Assembly (NCBI GenBank): GCA_036395755.1
Contig: DASWCZ010000075.1
Location: 1-45,073 of the forward strand
DNA length: 45,073 bases
Origin: Gp7-AA6 sp036395755
GTDB lineage: Bacteria; Acidobacteriota; Thermoanaerobaculia; UBA5066; Gp7-AA6
Direction of reading: 5' to 3'
The position numbers and the translations under genes were made by a program. Under the pieces are notes generated by a model that had not been told where the DNA came from, ran no database searches, and was given only the letters and a program-made list of their open reading frames with translations. This document shows positions 38,582 to 45,073 of this stretch, piece by piece. Within the stretch, counting starts at the first letter, position 1, and every line of letters starts with the position of its first letter.

Positions 38582-38587
38582 TCGTGG

Positions 38588-39262
38588 GTGATGGGAGCTT
38601 CGCGGAGGCGCACGGTCCTCGCCTCGGCAATCCTCGGCTGCGGGGTCGCGGCTCTCGCTCAGGCGCGGCCCGCGGAGCTTCTCGAGCCCGTCTCTGGCGC
38701 GCGCCTCCAGCCGGGGGCGATCGTGCGCGTCTCGTGGACGCCCGGCGCCTCCGGACAACGGGAGTTCGACGAGACGGAGCTCGTCCTGTCGCTCGACGGA
38801 GGCCGAAGCTTTCCGTTGCGGGTGACGCGCGAGGTTTCCCCCGCCGAGGACTCCGCTCTGTGGCGGGTCCCGCGGCTCCCGAGCGAGCACGCGCGCATCG
38901 CGCTGCGCGCCGGCCGGGGCGAGGAGAAGGAATCGGAGACCATCCGGACCGTCAGCGCGGAGTTCACGATTCTGCCTGGCGCGGACGATCCCCTGGAGCA
39001 GATCTACCGCGTTGGCGGAGAGTGGCGCACCGTCGAGACCGCCGGATCCGCGAAGGATCTGCCCGAGCAGAGCCTTTCCGGTTCTCCTCAAGAAGTGCGC
39101 GCGGCGTTTCCATCCGACGGCGCCGCCGAATCGACGGGATCGACGGTGTCCGCGCCGGATCGCGGGCGGCGGGACGCGCCGCTCGTTGCCGCCCGGCCGG
39201 TTAAGAAATCGGGGTCCCGCCCGCCGTCTTTCGCCGCTTTCTCGATCCCCCTGCGTCCGTAG
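38588..39262 (+). CDS. Secreted protein, unknown
   Basis: A 224-residue protein with an N-terminal export signal (RRRTVLASAILGCGVAALAQA). Residues about 30-135 look like an Ig- or fibronectin-like beta domain: LLEPVSGARLQPGAIVRVSW, ETELVLSLDGGRSFPLRV and ARIALRAGRGEEKE. Proteins with 'L.P..G..L..G..V.V.W' openings are common periplasmic or surface proteins with sandwich folds. The C-terminal 70 residues are polar and low in complexity. It is followed by the TonB receptor 48 bases downstream, so it may be a surface helper of it. Confidence 0.75.
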   Translation: MMGASRRRTVLASAILGCGVAALAQARPAELLEPVSGARLQPGAIVRVSWTPGASGQREFDETELVLSLDGGRSFPLRVTREVSPAEDSALWRVPRLPSEHARIALRAGRGEEKESETIRTVSAEFTILPGADDPLEQIYRVGGEWRTVETAGSAKDLPEQSLSGSPQEVRAAFPSDGAAESTGSTVSAPDRGRRDAPLVAARPVKKSGSRPPSFAAFSIPLRP

Positions 39263-39310
39263 AGCGCCTCTTCTTTCGACCTCCCCGCGGCTCGAAACGA
39301 AGGAGGATCT

Positions 39311-41452
39311 ATGCGGTCGACGAACGTCGGTGCCCTGTTATTCGCTCTCCGACTCCTCGGAGTCCCCTTCGCCCTCGCTCAAGACTCGACCACTCTGCCC
39401 GCTCCGCAACCCACTCCCGCCCCCGTCACGGAGAACGTCGTCGTATCGGCGACGCGTGGTCCGGAAATCGAGACCGAGATCCCGGGCCAGGCCACCGTCG
39501 TGACCGGCGAGGAGCTCCGCCGGCGCAATGCCCGCACGCTGGCCGACGCATTGCAGGACGTCGTCGGGCTCGACACCGGAAACGGAAGCGACAACGGAGC
39601 GCGGCTTCCGAACATCGGCCTCTGGGGTTTGAAAGAGTTCGACGCCCTCCTGGTCATGGTCGACGGCGTTCCGGTCGGTGGACCCTTCAACCCCTCGCTC
39701 TCGCAGATCGACGTCGCGGACATCGATCGAATCGAGATCGTCAAGGGGCCCCAGGGGACGCTGTACGGAGCCTCGGCCTTCGCCGGCATGGTGCAGGTCT
39801 TCACGAAGGAGGGATCGACAGGGACGCAGGTGCGCGTCTCCGGCGGCTCCTTCTCGACGGGGCGCCTCTCTCTCTCGCACACCGTAAACGTCGGCGCGGC
39901 GAAACTGCGGCTCTTCGGGAGCTTCGACCGATCCAACGGATGGCAGGACAGAACGGACTACAAAGGCGACCGGGGCGGTCTCCGGCTCGACACGCCGGTT
40001 CTCGGCGCCGGAAAACTCTCCGTGACCTTCGACCTGATCCGCGACACGCAGTTCTTCGGCTCGCCGCTGCCGGTCGAGAACGGGCAACCGGTCGACAGGT
40101 TCCGCATCGATCGCAATTACGAAGTGAAGGGTGCGCGCATCGACCACCACGTGTACTCACTGACGACGCGCTGGCGGCAGCCGCTGTCCGGGGCGGTCCT
40201 CCTCGAGAACGTCCTCGGGATCGCGCGGGACAATCAGATCTCGATCCGTTCCTTCATCGACGGGGTCGAGGGGAACGAAGCGACCGCGGCGGGCGTGGCG
40301 CTCAAACCCCACGAGACCGACGTTTATGACGATCTCCACGTGACCACGAGCGTTTCCGCGGCAGGCGTCCACCGTCTCGTCGCCGGCGCGGCCCTGACCT
40401 GGGGGCGAACGACCGCGACCGGCACGGGCTTCGACATCGACCTCCGGGTGGACCCGGTCGACGTGCCCGATTTCGCCGAAACGCCCGCCGGCGATCACCG
40501 CTCCTTCGTCGACCGCCGGACGTTCTTCGGTCTGTACGTCAACGACGAGTGGACTCCCGTCCGCTTCCTGACGCTGACGGGGGGCGCGCGCTACGACCGG
40601 GTGTCCGAGCGCCTCTTTGCGAAGGGACAGGAGGTGGGCGATCCCAACGTGGACGTCTCACGCGATTCCCGTTCCGAGGGACAGTGGTCGGGGGGCCTTT
40701 CGGCCCTCGGACGCCTGGTCGAGAACGGGGCCGGGGCGTTGAGCGACGCAAACCTCTACGTCGCCGCGAAGTCCGCTTTCAAGCCGGCCGCGCCCAACCT
40801 GACGGAAGCGGAAAACGCAGAGATCCTGAAGCCCGAGCGGACACGAAGCGGCGAAATCGGCGTCAAGACGCGGTGGCTGGACCGCCAGGTGTCCTTCGAC
40901 GTGTCGGTCTTCCACGTGATCTTCGAGAACCTCGTCGTCTCGAACGTCGGCCCGAGCGGCGAGCCGGAGCTCGTCAACGCCGGCAGCGAGCGCTTCCAGG
41001 GTTCGGAGTTCACGTTGGGATATCGGCCGGGCGCGCTGTCCGGGCTTTCGTTCCTGGCCGGCTACGCGCACCACGACGCGCGGTTCATCGAGTTTTCTTT
41101 CCTGACCCCGGACGGCGACCTGCGAGTCGTGAACGGCAAGCGGCTGGAGCTCGTCCCGCGGGACCTCTGGAACGCGCGGCTCGAGTATGCGACCGGCCGG
41201 GGTCCGTCGGTCTTCTTCGCCTTACGCCATCAGAACCGGCGGCCGTTGAACGGCCGCAATCTCAACTACACCGATTCGTTCTTCGAGAGCGATGCGGGGG
41301 TCGGCTGGGACTTCCCGTGGGGACGGATCTCGTTCGCGGGACGAAACCTCGGCGACGACCGCCACTACGTCGCGGAGAGCGAGATCGGCGACAGCCAGTT
41401 CGACGTCGCCGCCCCGCGCCGGTTCACCGCGGAGGTCGCCTTCCGATTCTAG
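39311..41452 (+). CDS. TonB-dependent outer-membrane receptor
   Basis: A 713-residue receptor with signal peptide 1-23 (VGALLFALRLLGVPFALA), a plug domain at about 50-165 (ENVVVSATRGPEIETEIPGQA, LADALQDVVGLDTG, DRIEIVKGPQGTLYGASAFAG), and a 22-strand barrel ending in the classic terminal Phe (FTAEVAFRF). AGGAGG precedes ATG 39311. The TonB box may lie in the residues just after the signal peptide. No siderophore, vitamin or sugar genes lie beside it, so the cargo cannot be named. The stop shares CTAG with the stop of the convergent DUF5519 gene. Confidence 0.95.
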   Translation: MRSTNVGALLFALRLLGVPFALAQDSTTLPAPQPTPAPVTENVVVSATRGPEIETEIPGQATVVTGEELRRRNARTLADALQDVVGLDTGNGSDNGARLPNIGLWGLKEFDALLVMVDGVPVGGPFNPSLSQIDVADIDRIEIVKGPQGTLYGASAFAGMVQVFTKEGSTGTQVRVSGGSFSTGRLSLSHTVNVGAAKLRLFGSFDRSNGWQDRTDYKGDRGGLRLDTPVLGAGKLSVTFDLIRDTQFFGSPLPVENGQPVDRFRIDRNYEVKGARIDHHVYSLTTRWRQPLSGAVLLENVLGIARDNQISIRSFIDGVEGNEATAAGVALKPHETDVYDDLHVTTSVSAAGVHRLVAGAALTWGRTTATGTGFDIDLRVDPVDVPDFAETPAGDHRSFVDRRTFFGLYVNDEWTPVRFLTLTGGARYDRVSERLFAKGQEVGDPNVDVSRDSRSEGQWSGGLSALGRLVENGAGALSDANLYVAAKSAFKPAAPNLTEAENAEILKPERTRSGEIGVKTRWLDRQVSFDVSVFHVIFENLVVSNVGPSGEPELVNAGSERFQGSEFTLGYRPGALSGLSFLAGYAHHDARFIEFSFLTPDGDLRVVNGKRLELVPRDLWNARLEYATGRGPSVFFALRHQNRRPLNGRNLNYTDSFFESDAGVGWDFPWGRISFAGRNLGDDRHYVAESEIGDSQFDVAAPRRFTAEVAFRF

Positions 41453-41919
41453 GCAGCTCCGCCGCGCGCGAACGCGAGCGCTTCGCGCACCAGCGCGAGA
41501 GCCACTCCGGCCTCGGCGTCGTCCCGGGGAGCGTAGAGCATGACGACGTTTGCGGGGATGAGTCCCATGCGCGCGACCGGGTGCACCTCCGCCCATCCCT
41601 GCGCGATGGCGTCCTCGGCGACGGCGGGCGGAAGGGCGACGTGAAGGCTGCCGTCCGGCAGCGGATGGATGTGGGCGAACTCCCGCCCGATCAGGAACGC
41701 CTCGCGCGGACCGCGGGCATCGCCCGTTTCGAGCCAGAGGGCCCGGGCGCCGGGGACCGAGATCGCGCTCGGCTTCTCGGCAACGCCCGGAAGCGCGAAC
41801 AGGGCGTCGGCGAGCGCGGCGATCACCCGCGCGGGCGGTCGCTGGTCCAGCTGGGTGTGTGGGTTGGTGGGCGTCGTCGCAGGCCGCGGTCCCTGCCGCG
41901 GGGACAAGGCGAGAGTCAT
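41449..41919 (-). CDS. DUF5519 (luciferase-like) protein
   Basis: A 156-residue protein matching the DUF5519/'luciferase' domain family. Features: DQRPPARVIAALADALFALPG, AISVPGARALWLETGDARGP, EAFLIGREFAHIHPLPDGSLHV and PANVVMLYAPRDDAEAG. The FAHIHP segment with an HxH pair could bind a metal. The family is widespread in bacteria and its true function is undefined. Its stop overlaps the TonB receptor stop by 3 bases. A GTCATTCCGAGGAGCG repeat array lies just upstream. Confidence 0.85.
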   Translation of the reverse strand: MTLALSPRQGPRPATTPTNPHTQLDQRPPARVIAALADALFALPGVAEKPSAISVPGARALWLETGDARGPREAFLIGREFAHIHPLPDGSLHVALPPAVAEDAIAQGWAEVHPVARMGLIPANVVMLYAPRDDAEAGVALALVREALAFARGGAA

Positions 41920-41928
41920 GGAGACTCT

Positions 41929-42009
41929 GTCATTCCGAGGAGCGTTTGCAGCTCTGTCGTCGCGAGGAGCGTCCGCACCGTGTCATTCCGAGGAGCGAAG
42001 CGACGAGGA
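41929..42009. repeat. GTCATTCCGAGGAGCG-type interspersed repeat (three units)
   Basis: GTCATTCCGAGGAGCG occurs exactly at 41929-41944 and 41982-41997. A degenerate copy (TGTCGTCGCGAGGAGCG) starts at about 41956, so the units are 26-27 bases apart. The last unit continues AAGCGACGAGGAATCC. This is the type of short, noncoding, palindrome-bearing repeat found in many copies in acidobacterial and related genomes. Confidence 0.7.
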
Positions 42010-42039
42010 ATCCCTTGGTGTCGCAGAAGGTCCCGGTCG

Positions 42040-42426
42040 CTACTTCTTCCGCTCGTAGACGACGTAGATCTTGCTCGTGACCTCTCCGTCGATGAGCGGC
42101 TGCAGCTTGGCGAGGATGCCCCGTCGGGCCTCGGACTTCATGTAAGCGTCCAGAGCTGCCCGGCTTTCCCAGAGGGTGACGGAGCCCCGCTCGCCGCTGA
42201 CCGGATCGAGGTAGAACTTGACCCACTTCAATCCCTTCATACCGGCGTAGACGCCAGTGATCTCCTCGTCGGTGATCCTCGAGATCTCGGCGTTCCGACC
42301 GAAACGGGCCCTGTAGCTGCTGATCCGGATGACTTCCTGCGCCGGGACGGAGTCTGAGAGGAGCATCAGCAGGGCGCCCGTGCCGAGCGCGATCGCGAAC
42401 CGTCTCCTCGCCCTAAGGGAATTCAT
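42040..42426 (-). CDS. Exported ABM-like protein
   Basis: A 128-residue protein from ATG 42426, with an AGGGAGG ribosome site. Residues 1-29 form a signal peptide (RRRFAIALGTGALLMLLSDSVPAQ). The mature part has the ferredoxin-like pattern of the antibiotic biosynthesis monooxygenase (ABM) family: EVIRISSYRARFG, ITGVYAGMKGLKWVKFYLDP, SVTLWESRAALDAYMKSEA. ABM-type proteins are usually cytosolic, so a signal peptide is unusual. Function unknown; homodimer likely. Confidence 0.8.
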   Translation of the reverse strand: MNSLRARRRFAIALGTGALLMLLSDSVPAQEVIRISSYRARFGRNAEISRITDEEITGVYAGMKGLKWVKFYLDPVSGERGSVTLWESRAALDAYMKSEARRGILAKLQPLIDGEVTSKIYVVYERKK

Positions 42427-42579
42427 GACACCTCCCTTTGAAGTCGATCGGAGTTTTCGGAAGCGTAGTGCCGGGCAGAAGAGAGAGTCAATCGGCGGCA
42501 CCTGAGTGCTCTCGTTGTCCATGACTTCCGCGAAAACGAAAAGCGATGACGTCGTTTCGGGTGGCCTAAGGCCTGCGGC

Positions 42580-42798
42580 TCAGTCCTGCTCCCCGATCCA
42601 CCGGCCTGCCCGGACGTCGGCCGTTCGCTGAGCCCGGCCGAGTCGTACAGGACAGGCCGTCAGCGGGTTTCTCTTGCGGCTCAAGACGAACAGCAGGCCG
42701 CTGCGGCGGTGGATGGTCCCGCCTTTCTTCACCAGCAGAGCCACGGCACCGAGAACAAGGGCGAGCCCGCCTGCGGCAATGTGAATCGGCAAAAGCAT
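42580..42798 (-). pseudogene. Truncated DUF2306-like membrane protein remnant
   Basis: From ATG 42798 the first 36 residues (LPIHIAAGGLALVLGAVALL, then VKKGGTIHRRSGLLFV) match the start of DUF2306-like multi-pass membrane proteins, which are normally well over 150 residues. After that the sequence (RKRNPLTACPVRLGRAQ to the stop) shows no membrane helices. The gene seems cut just after its first helix. It lies 8 bases after the previous gene, so it once belonged to that operon. Confidence 0.6.
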
Positions 42799-42806
42799 GC
42801 TCACGC

Positions 42807-43187
42807 TCACGATCGCGAGCGCAGGCTCCGCAGTCCGCGCACCGAGAGGATGCCGGAGAAGACCGCGGTCACGCCGAGCGCGAGGAGTGTCCAGGCGAAG
42901 AAGAAGGCTCCGCCGGACTTGATGCCGCCGGTAACGCCTCCCGACCCCGTCATGTGGATGACGGGGAGGCCCGACGCGAGGAGTGACAGGACGAGGATGA
43001 TGACGGACACCGATCGCCGCTCGACGAGCATCGGCGTTGCGTACAGCCACACGACCAGGACGAGCACCACAGGGAGGTTTGAGAGCCCTCCCGGGGACAT
43101 TCCGTGGACGATGTCGTCCGTCAAGTGAAACGTCGTGAAGAGGATCGACAGCAGAGACGTGATGGTCAGCGTGCCCGTGTGTTTCAT
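42807..43187 (-). CDS. Small four-helix membrane protein, unknown family
   Basis: A 126-residue integral membrane protein from ATG 43187. Four hydrophobic segments are visible: TGTLTITSLLSILFTTF, LPVVLVLVVWLYATPML, SVSVIILVLSLLASGLPVI and FFFAWTLLALGVTAVFSGIL. A conserved-looking HLTDDIVHGMSPGG follows the first helix, and SGGAFFF precedes the last. I have seen this kind of protein described only as a hypothetical membrane protein. It lies 25 bases after the XRE regulator on the same strand, so it may belong to the DUF2975-XRE operon. Confidence 0.78.
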   Translation of the reverse strand: MKHTGTLTITSLLSILFTTFHLTDDIVHGMSPGGLSNLPVVLVLVVWLYATPMLVERRSVSVIILVLSLLASGLPVIHMTGSGGVTGGIKSGGAFFFAWTLLALGVTAVFSGILSVRGLRSLRSRS

Positions 43188-43212
43188 TTGAAGAACTCCT
43201 TGCGGAACTCGT

Positions 43213-43470
43213 TCATCGGCTCGTGCTCCGTTTGCCCGCCGCTGCCGGTCGCTCGCGTTCTGCTTGCTCCGACTCAAACCGGAGAAGGTCGCCAGGCTGG
43301 CACGAGAGCGCGTCGCAGATCGCCTCGAGCGTCGAGAAGCGGATCGCGCGCGCCTTGCCGGTCTTGAGGATCGAGAGGTTGGCCAGCGTCATTCCGATCC
43401 GATCCGCGAGCTCGGTCAGCGTCATCCGCCGATCGTGAAGGAGGTCGTCGAGCTTGACGGCGATCGCCAT
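43213..43470 (-). CDS. XRE-family helix-turn-helix regulator (YozG-like)
   Basis: An 85-residue Cro/C1-type DNA-binding protein from ATG 43470. The helix-turn-helix is about residues 18-42 (LTELADRIGMTLANLSILKTG), followed by FSTLEAICDALSCQPGDLLRF. This compact type is regularly found next to DUF2975 membrane proteins, as here. The start lies 1 base after the upstream stop (TGACATG). It probably autoregulates through the repeats at 44016-44056. The long in-frame region upstream of ATG 43470 is antisense and not native. Confidence 0.92.
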   Translation of the reverse strand: MAIAVKLDDLLHDRRMTLTELADRIGMTLANLSILKTGKARAIRFSTLEAICDALSCQPGDLLRFESEQAERERPAAAGKRSTSR

Positions 43471-43471
43471 G

Positions 43472-43996
43472 TCAGACCGTCCCTTCGAGATCCTCGCGCA
43501 TGAGCGTGCCTTCGGCGAACACGCGGGCCAGCAGGAACGTGAGGAGCACGGCGAGCCAGCCGCTGATCGAAAAGCCCGCTTGGAGATGGAGCGGATGCGC
43601 TGGCGTCGAAACAGCCTTGGCGATCGCGCCGATGACGAGGCTGAGAAGCTGCAGCGCGAGCAGCGTCCAGGCGATCGCCTGCAAACGGAACGCGTTCGCG
43701 GCGACGAACGGGTCGCCCGCGCGAACTGTCTCAACGATCGCGAGCAGCCGTTTGAGGACGACGTAGTTCAGCGGGATCGCGACGAGGCCGACCGCCGCGA
43801 TCGCGCGCATGCCCATGATCAGCCGCTCTGCCTCAGGCGAAGGAGACAAATGGAACGCGCTCATGATCCATTGCCTGTTGGGCATGGCGACTAGCAGCGC
43901 GGCGATCGCGGCGCCGGACAGCCAGTTCAGGACGATGAGAACCCGCAGCACGACGTATGCGATCGGAAGGGCGGCGGAAGAGGCTGGCTTTGACAT
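43472..43996 (-). CDS. DUF2975 membrane protein
   Basis: A 174-residue DUF2975 protein with four predicted helices: IAYVVLRVLIVLNWLSGAAIA, RAIAAVGLVAIPLNYVVL, IAWTLLALQLLSLVIGAIA and GWLAVLLTFLLARVF. DUF2975 proteins have a middle loop with a short amphipathic stretch (RLLAIVETVRAGDPFV, seen here). The family pairs with small XRE regulators and is thought to sense or sequester them at the membrane. AGGAGGA lies 11 bases before ATG 43996, a little far. It is first in the operon, followed by the XRE gene after 1 base. Confidence 0.92.
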   Translation of the reverse strand: MSKPASSAALPIAYVVLRVLIVLNWLSGAAIAALLVAMPNRQWIMSAFHLSPSPEAERLIMGMRAIAAVGLVAIPLNYVVLKRLLAIVETVRAGDPFVAANAFRLQAIAWTLLALQLLSLVIGAIAKAVSTPAHPLHLQAGFSISGWLAVLLTFLLARVFAEGTLMREDLEGTV

Positions 43997-44015
43997 GATT
44001 CGATCCTCCTGATTT

Positions 44016-44056
44016 ATTGAATATCAATATATCATTTATCGAATATCGTCAAGTAC
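44016..44056 (-). promoter_or_regulatory. Promoter with paired operator repeats for the DUF2975-XRE operon
   Basis: Two 14-base direct repeats, ATTTATTGAATATC (44016-44029) and ATTTATCGAATATC (44038-44051), differ at one base and have a 22-base period, about two helical turns. A reversed partial copy, TCGATAAAT, lies at 44072-44080. On the minus strand TTGACG (44056-44051) is the -35 and TATATT or TATTGA (around 44035-44028) the -10. The repeats overlap the promoter, so a bound XRE dimer would block it. Confidence 0.65.
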
Positions 44057-44149
44057 GGTATTGGCAGTCGATAAATGAGCCCATTCAGGCTCGCGAGGAG
44101 CGGCCGGCGTCAGGAAGACGTGCGGCTAACCGGAGGGCTCACGTTCGCC

Positions 44150-44250
44150 TCATTCATCACGCAAGGCAACGAGAGGATCAATCCGGGCCGCGCGGCGCGC
44201 CGGTAGATAGCTGGCGAGAAGCGCCAGCAATGCCGAGGCGCCACAGAGAC
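44150..44250 (-). pseudogene. C-terminal remnant of an FtsX/MacB-type ABC permease
   Basis: The frame ending at the TGA at 44152-44150 reads LLALLASYLPARRAARIDP, then LVALRDE and the stop. This is the nearly invariant C-terminal signature of large FtsX/MacB-like permeases (the acidobacterial permease group uses the same ending). Only about 35 residues match, and the frame upstream shows no helix or domain match. No ATPase or remaining permease is present, so it is a degraded fragment. Confidence 0.65.
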
Positions 44251-44471
44251 TCCATCGACCTGAGGTTGGCGGCGGTAGCGGTTGCATCCCGCGGTACGAC
44301 AATCCTGCCCTTGACGAACGCCTCGTTGAAGAGGCCAACGATGATGGTGATCAGTACAGCACGCCAGCGACTCTCGCCAGATCTCGGGGCGACGCTGCAA
44401 TTTCCTTTTCCATGTCAGCTCCCTTTCGGAAGTTCTGTTCGAGTACAGAAGGCGCAGACCTTAGCAGCGCC

Positions 44472-44495
44472 GCCTAACGGTCGGGCGTTCAGCGG
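44472..44495. repeat. Half attC-like site
   Basis: GCCTAAC (44472-44478) and GTTCAGCGG (44487-44495) repeat the left-half elements of the attC site at 44847. The matching right half is missing. The TGA stop of the cassette-like gene lies inside GTTCAGCGG. Confidence 0.5.
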
Positions 44496-44842
44496 TGAGC
44501 CGAGCGAGCGAAGCGAGTGACCCGAGCGAAGGCGAGGGCGGCGAATGTTCCCCAGAGGATCGCTGTCCATCGGCCACGAGGCCTGCTGGTGTTCTCGCAG
44601 AGCCACATGAGCCCTTTCAACAGGTAGCTTCTTTCCGGAAGGAAGTAGCTCAGTAAGAACAGTACACCCCAGGCCTGAAGACAGATGGCCGTGAAGACCG
44701 TCGCTGGTCCCTTTCCAATCGGACCGATGCCAAAACCAGAAGCGAGAGCAGCTACGAAGAGCGAGGCGAGGACTACGCCAAAAAGGAGGTCGAGGCGCCA
44801 ATCAGGCGAAGCCTCGGGAGAATCGAAGGAATAATCAGACAT
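44489..44842 (-). CDS. Cassette-like small membrane protein, unknown
   Basis: A 117-residue protein with three hydrophobic segments: LDLLFGVVLASLFVAALASGF, AICLQAWGVLFLLSYFLP, and GRWTAILWGTFAALAF. It matches no family I know. The gene begins 4 bases from the attC site on its 5' side and its stop lies in a half attC site, so it has the layout of an integron gene cassette. The last 16 residues (ARVTRFARSAHR tail) come from the GAGCGAGCG-type repeat in the site, so the C-terminus may not be native. It lacks an obvious ribosome site, as many cassette genes do. Confidence 0.6.
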   Translation of the reverse strand: MSDYSFDSPEASPDWRLDLLFGVVLASLFVAALASGFGIGPIGKGPATVFTAICLQAWGVLFLLSYFLPERSYLLKGLMWLCENTSRPRGRWTAILWGTFAALAFARVTRFARSAHR

Positions 44843-44846
44843 GGCG

Positions 44847-44922
44847 GTCTAACGGCGTATGAGTTCAGCGGCAATACCCGGGCGAACGCCCGGGTATTGT
44901 CCGCTGCAACGAGGGGTTAGGC
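44847..44922. other. Integron attC recombination site
   Basis: A 76-base site. Outer boxes are GTCTAAC (44847-44853) and GTTAGGC (44916-44922). Inner boxes are GTTCAGCGG (44863-44871) and CCGCTGCAAC (44901-44910), which pair with one extra, unpaired base, the feature that marks attC hairpins. The centre is a perfect 13-base inverted repeat, CAATACCCGGGCG, with a two-base spacer. This fits the folded-strand substrate of integron integrase. No integrase gene is in the window. Confidence 0.75.
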
Positions 44923-44981
44923 GACCGATCACAGACGCGGTGCTGTCAGGCACCAACGGCTCTATTCAGAGAGGGAAGGTC

Positions 44982-45073
44982 GGTGAGTAGGCTGTGGATT
45001 CGAGTCGCCCAAGAGCGACTCGCGATAGCTGCTGCGAACGTGGTCGAGCACCCGTGGTGGAAGGGCGGTGCTG
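44982..45073 (+). other. Possible partial gene after the attC site (edge)
   Basis: GTG 44982 follows a purine-rich GGGAAGG and reads VSRLWIRVAQERLAIAAANV to the right edge. On the opposite strand another frame ends at a TAG near 44963 (…LPPRVLDHVRSSYRESLLGD). Only one can be real. I slightly favour the plus strand for its ribosome site. It may be the next cassette gene. Confidence 0.3.

Noticed and set aside
42580..43050. A 156-residue protein covering the DUF2306-like remnant.
   Set aside because: Its first 84 residues are a frame-shifted reading of the upstream membrane protein gene. Only residues from ATG 42798 have family-like sequence.
44492..44540. CRISPR-like or satellite array from GAGCGAGCG and GAGCGAAGG units.
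   Set aside because: Only short imperfect copies with no spacers. It is better explained as part of a half attC hairpin and simple-sequence bias.
1..45073. Insertion sequences, prophage or CRISPR arrays.
   Set aside because: No transposase, integrase, phage structural gene or regularly spaced repeat array is recognised in the window. The attC site and repeats are the only mobile-element marks.

Overview
The window is GC-rich, densely coded bacterial chromosome. It has a TonB-dependent receptor and outer-membrane style signal peptides, so the cell is probably Gram-negative. A C-terminal scrap resembling the large macrolide-export-type permeases abundant in Acidobacteriota, and GTCATTCCGAGGAGCG-type intergenic repeats, make an acidobacterial or related lineage my best guess. 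I see no rRNA and no marker that fixes the taxonomy. Many starts have a TANNNT box 6-10 bases upstream and no Shine-Dalgarno sequence, so leaderless transcripts look common.

Layout. 1-3111: a stress and redox patch (partial SRPBCC/DUF-like gene, CBS pair, hemerythrin, a Cys-rich unknown, a PAS-LuxR regulator) and a decayed acetate kinase. 3253-5397: a vWA protein, a small membrane protein, a stand-alone secretin STN domain and tRNA-Asn(GTT). 5467-8767: a minus-strand operon of three U32-family proteins followed by an AroQ-type chorismate mutase, divergent from a MarR regulator across an intergenic region with two inverted repeats. 9434-25719: a large CoA-thioester catabolic region. It holds a crotonase, alpha/beta hydrolases, an amidohydrolase, an ADP-forming acyl-CoA synthetase, an AMP-forming acid-CoA ligase, a hotdog thioesterase, a pair of class III CoA-transferases, an OFA-type MFS carrier, a PAS protein and several small unknown proteins. 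A vapBC pair and a methyltransferase are interspersed.

26180-35670 is central metabolism: citrate synthase, an RNase Z-like hydrolase, QueA, a homocysteine S-methyltransferase family enzyme, glutamine synthetase with a clear intrinsic terminator, an HD hydrolase, ATP-dependent PEP carboxykinase and a second citrate synthase. 35732-42426 holds a five-gene minus-strand operon (membrane protein, DinB, PLP dehydratase, GNAT, DUF1353 lipoprotein), a secreted unknown, a TonB receptor, a DUF5519 protein and an ABM-like exported protein. 42580-45073 is accessory: a truncated DUF2306-like gene, a small membrane protein, a DUF2975/XRE regulator pair with repeat operators, a permease remnant, and a cassette-like gene beside an integron attC site.

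The most interesting proposal is the U32 operon. U32 proteins such as UbiU/UbiV, RlhA and TrhP carry out O2-independent hydroxylations, and RlhA and TrhP are genetically linked to prephenate. Here one protein has the UbiV cysteine pattern, one the UbiU pattern and one is a degenerate UbiU-like paralogue. A chorismate mutase, which makes prephenate, lies directly downstream. With a divergent MarR regulator and an adjacent CoA-ester cluster, this suggests an oxygen-independent hydroxylation module for a catabolic or cofactor substrate. A new small protein family occurs once in each half of the catabolic region (10635-10958 and 20323-20655), which ties the halves together. The substrate cannot be read from sequence.
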